Positions 58,353 to 64,000 of a stretch of 64,000 nt of DNA are shown one piece after another. Positions within the stretch are counted from its first letter, which is position 1. Each line of letters opens with the position of its first letter. The notes below the pieces were generated by a model. The model searched no databases and was not told the DNA's origin. It saw only the letters and a list, made by a program, of their open reading frames with translations. A program made the position numbers and the translations under genes. Origin of the DNA: Blakeslea trispora (taxonomy: Eukaryota; Mucoromycota; Mucoromycetes; Mucorales; Choanephoraceae); assembly GCA_025331445.1 (NCBI GenBank), contig JAIWNE010000052.1, positions 124,001-188,000 on the forward strand, in the 5' to 3' direction.

Positions 58353-60041
58353 ATGGCTAAGACTGTACGTACAAAAAGCCGGAATAAATGCAATATACTA
58401 GACATTAGCTCGGGTAGGTTTTCACATAAACAATATACTTTGCACTATCTAAATAAGTAACATATAGATGGCTTGACAAAATTTTGCTCTAAAATTGGTA
58501 CTTCAGGAATTCAGGTAGAACAGATTGCGATAAATGAAGAACCTGTTCGTAGTTCAAGGTGGTTAAACATATGAAATAAAGAGGTGAATTACATTGACAA
58601 GATATGCATGTTTTTCGCAGGCCTATTCATGGAATATTTTCACTCTTCAAGCATCGATTATTGCCAGCTCATGTAATTTCATCTCCTTCAAGGCATTCTG
58701 ATATATACTTTTCCCAACAAGTAATGAATCGAGATCCCCTCACCCAATAGCATACGTGAAAGCTTATATCTTAAATACGATAGACTAATCATAAGACATA
58801 TGCTTTGCATGCTTTACTTCATGTCTTGTTTAATTCTACTGATGATATGGAAATGAACGAGGATTTGGTTCAGTTTAAGCAGTCAACACAAAAGTTGACT
58901 CCAAAGGTAATTAGCATGTATGGCAAATCTAGTTGCTCTTGTTCATAAATAATAAAGCTTAAAGGAATGGCCATCCATCAGTATCCGTTATTTAAGCAGG
59001 CTTACAGGAACTTACCAAAGTAAGCAGCAAAACTGAAGCAAACACCAAGGAAGATATGACTGACAATGACGCTTGATTGTGTGTCCACAACCACAACTCT
59101 TTTAGGAAATCTTGTACAAGTTCAAAGGAAATGTATCGTTCTATATCATACATTAGATTCAAAGGCTACCTATGGGAATTAGATGGGTTAAAGGAATGTC
59201 CTCAAAGATTGTGTAAGATTGACCTATGGCGAAACTAGTGTCTTTGTTCACTTGTTCATTTTTTTAATGATCAGGGCCCTGCGAAAAGGATGACTGGTTA
59301 AGTATGGCTAAAGATGAATTGAGAAAAAAGATTGATATGTAAGTAATTACTGGCGTATATACGGAATTAGTAAATAGCTCTTGCAGGTATGATGGACATG
59401 ATGTTTCGGTCTGGGCGGTTACTCAGGACGAAAAGCTCAAATACCATCGAAAAATAATCGGACTCAACTATATCAAATTCCAAACCGAGATAGCGCTTGA
59501 TATACACGATTCTAGCTGGCGAAAAAGAGGAGATATCGATCGATGGGAGGAAGAGTATCACTTCGTCATAAATCACAATGTAAGAAATGCTATTTCTGTT
59601 TGTCGCGCTCATCAACTCGTTAACGCGGTGGCGGTTGTAGAAACAATATAGGCTTGGCCGGATAGAATCTGATAAACTTTACCATCACTATTGTCAGTCG
59701 TTCTACCAGCTGCCTATAGAAGAACAAACTGTGTTTAAGAGTAAGCTCGAAGAATACATGAAAATGCAAGACAAGATGTATGTATGGCTTGATTGTCAAA
59801 ATCAAATACTGAGACTATATGAGAGCATTGGACTTGAATATGAAAAGGTAAGGTAAACATTGCATAAAGTACTTGTTCTTAATACAACTTCTTCTTCTAA
59901 ACATAAAAAAAGACAAAAGATCAGTTTGACTATACACCTTTTATTTGGGCTTACATTCATGGACTTTATGAAGAAGGTCATTTGCAATGGATTGTAAATC
60001 CGGTACAAATCAATACTGTTCATATCAAAAGCAAGAAATGA
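58353..60041 (+). CDS. UCH37-like (peptidase C12) protein lacking catalytic Cys and His
   Basis: Ten exons (58353-58413, 58468-58558, 58621-58720, 58784-58906, 58958-59019, 59106-59212, 59275-59338, 59387-59579, 59641-59847, 59913-60041) join in frame to 378 residues. Family landmarks are 'GTSGIQVEQI', 'PIHGIFSLFKH', 'YFSQQ' (with the oxyanion Gln), 'ALHALLHVLFN', 'LKGMAIHQYPLFKQAYRNL', 'WELDGL' with the conserved Asp, 'CEKDDWL', and a C-terminal UCH37-type tail 'FDYTPFIWAYIHGLY'. UCH37 trims ubiquitin at the proteasome via Rpn13. Aligned without gaps to UCH37/BAP1, the catalytic Cys of 'CATxAL' is Tyr (YALHAL), and the catalytic His of 'HFVSY' is Arg (RSISY). Each differs from the expected codon by one transition. 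The intact frame argues for a pseudo-deubiquitinase rather than an old pseudogene, but a recent pseudogene is possible. Confidence 0.85.
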
Positions 60042-60213
60042 AGACAAAAAAAAACTATGCAATAGATCCCTATAAACATACTCTCTCCTCTTTATTTCTT
60101 CGTCTTTTTTTTTTTTTTGAAAAGAAAGTCTATGCACAAGATGTGTTTCATATACATTGTAATGCTCTGATAAAAAAGAACATTCATATCTACAAATTGT
60201 TCGCTTGGTTTAT

Positions 60214-60759
60214 TTAATCCCAGTCAGGAATTAGTGAAAAATCATATCCAGGATATTTGTAGTATGCATAGTAAGCTATGTATAGGTGGTATATGCCTAA
60301 ACATGAGTGCAAGCATATTTAGTAACAGATTTGTAACAATCTATATGTATTTGTTTCTTTCTTTCTACCTGGTACAAACATGATGCTTCCAAGAACAATA
60401 AATGGTGTGCCTCTATCCAACCACACCTAGAAAAATAAAATTAATAAAATGCATAGTTGAAGAGAAAATTCATTTACTTCAGATGTAATTGTGCCAAGTT
60501 TGATCAGGATGCCAAGTGCTAGTAAGGTACCACCAAGTACAAACAAGAGTACAGCTAATCCTATAGCACTCCAAGGAACTTTTGTGTGTGTGTGTGTGTG
60601 TGTGTTTGCTTGATTAATTTAACGTAAAAGTCAAGATATATTATATTTACTTGGAGTTTCTGGTGTCTCAAATTGTGCAGAAGTAAAACCGGGATCATCA
60701 TGAAGTTCAGCAAAACGTCTTGATCGAGATTTAGACTTGAGAGGATTTCGCATCTTCAT
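60214..60759 (-). CDS. TMEM230/TMEM134-like (DUF872) membrane protein
   Basis: Four exons (60759-60651, 60578-60478, 60426-60369, 60296-60214) give 116 residues, very close to human TMEM230 (120). A short basic cytosolic N-terminus is followed by two hydrophobic spans ('WSAIGLAVLLFVLGGTLLAL' and 'TPFIVLGSIMFVPG'). The conserved end is 'IYHLYIAYYAY' and 'YPGYDFSLIPDWD', the DUF872 signature. TMEM230 acts on secretory and recycling vesicles in animals; the fungal role is unstudied to my knowledge. Intron 1 contains a (GT)n run next to its acceptor. A second ATG two codons in could also serve as start. The gene converges on the UCH-like gene, with about 170 bp between stops. Confidence 0.9.
60583..60605. 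repeat. (GT)n microsatellite in intron
   Basis: A run of about eleven GT units lies in intron 1 of the TMEM230-like gene, directly beside its acceptor (read as CA on the coding strand). Confidence 0.9.
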
Positions 60760-61439
60760 AATAGAAAAAAAAAAAGTAAAATGAAATGAACAAGAAAATG
60801 GCAAGACGGGTACAAATAACCCAAAATGGCAAGAGTGAGTATCTCAGTTTCAGGTCTGCATTTCGTTTGAAAGAAAAAATCCCTTCCGATAGTAATAATC
60901 TTCCTCAAAAGTCATAATTAGATCAAGAAGAAGATGTCTTTTTCCTCTGTAAAATGAGAAAAAAACTGAAGTAAGACTATGCTGTTTTAGCCGGATTTAA
61001 GATTATTTGTGAACATTTTTTTTCAATAACATACATGTCGATTTTCTATCTATTACAGACTGTTTTACACCGTCGGGCTAATATTTTTTTTTAGGTAAAC
61101 ACACAATTCCCACCTCTAGGGTTTCATTGATTCGATTGCCAACGATTTAAACTCTCTAGCTTTTAATTCACTTTGGATAAATAAACTCAATTGGACTTCG
61201 AAATAAGGCCTGGTTGTCTTTAAGCTTCCTTTAGGCATCAAGAGATGGTTTTTATTTATGATCTTATGAAGAATTCCAACGACCTGCTTTGCTTGCTGAT
61301 GATGCTTCGACAAGAGGCCTCTTTTTAGGATTGTTTATGCCACAGAAGTGTATGTCGAAAGAGAAAAACTCGGACGAATGCAGACATGAAGATTGATATG
61401 ATACAAAAGAAAAATGAACTCTTTACTTGAAAAAAGAAA
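60760..61439. other. spacer with possible degenerate SH3 remnant (-)
   Basis: The TMEM230 promoter occupies the left part. On the minus strand between about 61380 and 61240, downstream of the Sho1-like stop, two adjacent frames read 'EFFSFDIHFCGINNPKKRP' and then 'KQVVGILHKIINKN'. These look faintly like the ELSF and VGILPSNY parts of an SH3 domain. The similarity is weak and frame-broken. No intact gene is visible. Confidence 0.3.
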
Positions 61440-62229
61440 TCAATTTGCTGAAAAATGAATGTTAGGAGTAGAACTACTGCATTTCGCTTCCACAAATTTG
61501 ATTATATCAGAGTTCTGTATATCGGAACGGTCTAACAAAGTATGGGTGAGATTTCTTTTAAAAAAAAGTATGTCAAGTAACAAGAATAGATACTTACAGG
61601 TACGTAATGTTTGAATACGCCCTGTGCTTGAGAGTGGTGTTATCAGCTGGCTAGAAGACTCGTTTTGGAAAGCTTTTTCGACGATGTTTTCTGGCTCTAC
61701 TCGACTACTTTTAAAGTAATCCCCTGGTCCTCTCAATTGACCTAACCATGTTGTCTCATCACTACCCAGAACAAATAGCCAAGCGTAATGAACTACTAGT
61801 AAAATGATGTAACCTGCTACATAAGCATTGCCTGGAGCTGATGAGATTTTTGTTTTTGTTAATTGAATGACATAGTCCACCTGGATGGTTAGCATAGGAA
61901 CACTGGATGCCAGTACAGCTACCATCTATTCAATTGTGTACAAGGACTTTTAGTCTGAATTTCAGTGCACCATTCTTAAATACATACAGTTATTCGATAT
62001 TCTTTCACTGAACCAGTTAAAAAAACAAGTAGATGACCAGACACAATGCAGAATTGATAGACAATGACCCACCATGCGCCATGCAATACCTTTAGAATAC
62101 AAGCACCTGAAAACGCAATAGACCATCCACACTTTCGGTTTTGTAAGTAACAAATTACTTCCAGCAGGCGTGATTACTTACAATAGCCAAAATAGCAGTA
62201 ATGAACAAAAATGGACTTCGACTTAACAT
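61440..62229 (-). CDS. Sho1-like four-span membrane protein, no intact SH3
   Basis: Four exons (62229-62182, 62131-61988, 61925-61598, 61531-61440) give 203 residues. Membrane spans are 'SPFLFITAILAICGWSIAF', 'AWWVIVYQFCIVSGHLLVFL', 'MVAVLASSVPMLTI' and 'AGYIILLVVHYAWLFVLGS'. The Trp-Trp pair, 'VYQF' and the 'WLFVLGSDE' end of span four match the fungal osmosensor Sho1. Sho1 proteins feed the HOG pathway through a C-terminal SH3 domain. Here the model stops after a short Ser-rich tail with no SH3. The last intron (66 nt) is in frame, so its retention would lengthen the tail. Either the SH3 exon was missed, has decayed, or this is an SH3-less paralogue. Only the last part of the model is uncertain. 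Confidence 0.7.
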
Positions 62230-64000
62230 CCGTAAAAAAAAATCTGCGTGCAAAAAAAAACAAAGCCTTACAAGAAGAAAAGAGAGAGAGAAAAAGACAG
62301 AAAAAAGGAAAGAGTTAAATATGATCAGCAGAAGGAGGAAGGATTATTGTTATGATTACAAAAAAAAAAACTGTTGGAATTTACTGTTTGTCTCATTGGC
62401 AATTTTGCTCAGGGATATGAAGAGTGATACTTGTAATGTTCTTTTTCTTTTAACTTGGCTTTCTGTCAGAATCTAGAAAAAAAAAGATTAGCAAATTCAG
62501 AGGTTAATATGATGTTAGCTGCTCCAAGAAATCAAACAGATCAGGTTCTGCAAAAATTAGACTGAATTATAAATCAGTACAGCATCAGTAACATGTAAAG
62601 CTCAAGATTCAACTAAAGTAGACAGTGTTTACCAAATATGCATAGATAATTTCTCAAATACAACATTGGTAAATAACATTCCTTAGTATACAAAATGTAT
62701 TCACTTTGGGGTGGCACTAAGCCGCCAAATAAAAACACTGAGGCAAATCCTCTAAATGTAGCAACTACTTCAACTAAAGATATGTCCAGAAATAAGCTCA
62801 AATAGCTAAAAGTAACCTCAATGGTAAGTTGCACATCTCAAACGTAATTGTTCTTTTTTTTTTTGGAAAGAGTGACACTGTGTGCCGTCTTTAATTCATA
62901 AGAAACCACTGCTTCATTCTCATCAAGTTTGAATAAGAAGAAAAAAAGTCTGACGCACAGCAATTTTCAACAGTAGCTTTACTTATGAAAAAAAAAGTAA
63001 TGATAAACGTAGTAGACTATTGCTCTCCAGTGAGCATGGATTTTCCGCGTCTAAATACCTGGCATTCTTAGCTCAAACACCTATAGATATTACAGTGTGT
63101 ATGTTCAATTTAGCAAAAAAAAAAAAAGTAACTAACAAGACTATAGCGTTTGGTATTTGCTAGCAGTGATCATCTTGTTTATTCGTCATAGGTTTATAGA
63201 TTTGAAGTCATTAAAACTATCAGGTAGCTCATCTGCTTAAGAAAGAAAGGTCCTTTGGACTAAAGGAAGGCGCAAAAAAAAAAACGCAACCTTACAATGC
63301 CAAAATGTATTATCAAGAAACCACTACCACCAAGAGGTCTTGGGGGGGGGGGAGTGAGGAGGCTAATCGAATAAAATTTATCATTATTGAACAGAATTTA
63401 TGAATCCTCAAGACGAGTAACTTTGGTCATTAATCAAGGATGAATAACTGTTTTTAAGCTAATTTAAACACTGCACTTGCAAAGAAAATCCTTTTTTTTT
63501 AGAAAAGATTTACTAGCTTCCTACATTGTCTGTTTCCCTTTACTTGAAAACCAAGTTCAAACGCATGTGCAAGTCAAATCGTTTAGCCACCCAAACCAGG
63601 TTTGGCTCTGCTTCATATTTGTGGCATTCTCACTGTAATAGACTGAGTTTTATTAAGATGATTTTTATTCAATAAAACTGTGGATATTTATACTATTCTA
63701 AAGGTGCTAAAATATATGTATTGACTTAAGATATAAGCTGTTGGTTTCTTGGTAGAGAGATGGCTCTTTACTATTTGACGTAGGAGCTCATTAACAAGAG
63801 ACTTGTAGCTGTATGTAGGGCTGATGCAACGTGACTGTTAGATGTTACATTCACTTTGAAACCCCTATCACATTTACAAAGAGATTAGAGTCAAATAATA
63901 TTGTACTCTTACTGTTCTTGTAATGTCTTCAAGTAATGGCTACTTCTGAATGGAACACGAGTTACTGGATCGATCAGCTGGCCAGACTAGCCGATCAAAA
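62230..64000. other. spacer without recognised genes
   Basis: No supportable gene is visible. A 36-codon frame with an ATG at 62695 and a TAG at 62803 (+; 'MYSLWGGTKPPNKNT') could be a small first exon, as a good GTAAGT donor follows at about 62824, but the stop precedes it. A G run (about 63342-63351) and several A runs occur. The window ends inside uncharacterised sequence. Confidence 0.35.

Noticed and set aside
58721..58752. Read-through of UCH exon 3 giving 'QVMNRDPLTQ' before a TAG, which vaguely recalls the QVINNACATQ active-site block
   Set aside because: The spliced alternative (intron 58721-58783) aligns without gaps through 'ALHALLHVLFN' and keeps all later exons in phase. Neither reading supplies the Cys.
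58965..59019. Alternative UCH exon 5 frame reading 'EWPSISIRYLSRLTG'
   Set aside because: It does not join the next exon in phase. The frame starting at 58958 matches the family block 'KGLALSNSDVIRQVHN' and keeps phase.
62613..62834. 73-codon minus-strand open frame near the right end
   Set aside because: It starts at a non-ATG codon, has no domain and overlaps another short plus-strand frame; support is insufficient for either.

Overview
The window is nuclear DNA from a filamentous fungus, most likely a Mucoromycota (Mucorales-type) species. The genes have many short introns (about 50-110 nt) with GTAAGT-like donors and plain AG acceptors, and the spacers are AT-rich with long T and A runs. 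It carries a cytochrome-b5-fused front-end (Delta6-type) desaturase, a Rac-type DOCK exchange factor, a Sho1-like membrane protein and a VTC subunit. The organism call is inference from gene content and intron style. No tRNA, rRNA or CRISPR array was recognised.

Layout. 1-3.7 kb: gene-poor, with two decayed Tc1-type transposase fragments. 3.9-8.6 kb: divergent pair MCM4 (-) and an RBM22/Ecm2-type splicing factor (+) sharing a promoter with ACGCG boxes. 8.9-10.8 kb: a broken Tc1-type transposase and two inverted-repeat elements. 10.9-12.8 kb: an eight-exon gene of unknown function. 14-19.9 kb: a large decaying transposon-like locus encoding a possible DDE nuclease with a DEDDy 3'-5' exonuclease module in its core, flanked by 222-bp tandem repeats and a field of degenerate short repeats. 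20.7-33.3 kb: a gene-dense plus-strand run (C2-domain protein, TIM17, SPT7, TFIIB, WD40 protein). 33.9-43.3 kb: a METTL21-type methyltransferase and a very large DOCK GEF. 45.3-49.3 kb: a LigB/DODA dioxygenase converging on a VTC subunit. 50.1-53.2 kb: a MITE, an orphan exon and MCMBP. 53.3-55 kb: the desaturase (-). 55.7-56.2 kb: a foldback element. 58.4-62.2 kb: a UCH37-like protein without its catalytic Cys and His, a TMEM230-like protein (-) and a Sho1-like protein (-). The last 1.8 kb shows no supportable gene.

Functional links. MCM4 and MCMBP act on the same replicative helicase. TFIIB and Spt7 (SAGA) act at RNA polymerase II promoters. The DOCK GEF and Sho1-like protein belong to polarity and osmotic signalling. 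The rest is ordinary housekeeping, and neighbouring genes do not look like a cluster. The strongest unusual items are the apparently intact but catalytically dead UCH37 homologue and the exonuclease-bearing transposon.

All exon boundaries were read by eye from splice signals. Each intact model adds up to a whole number of codons.
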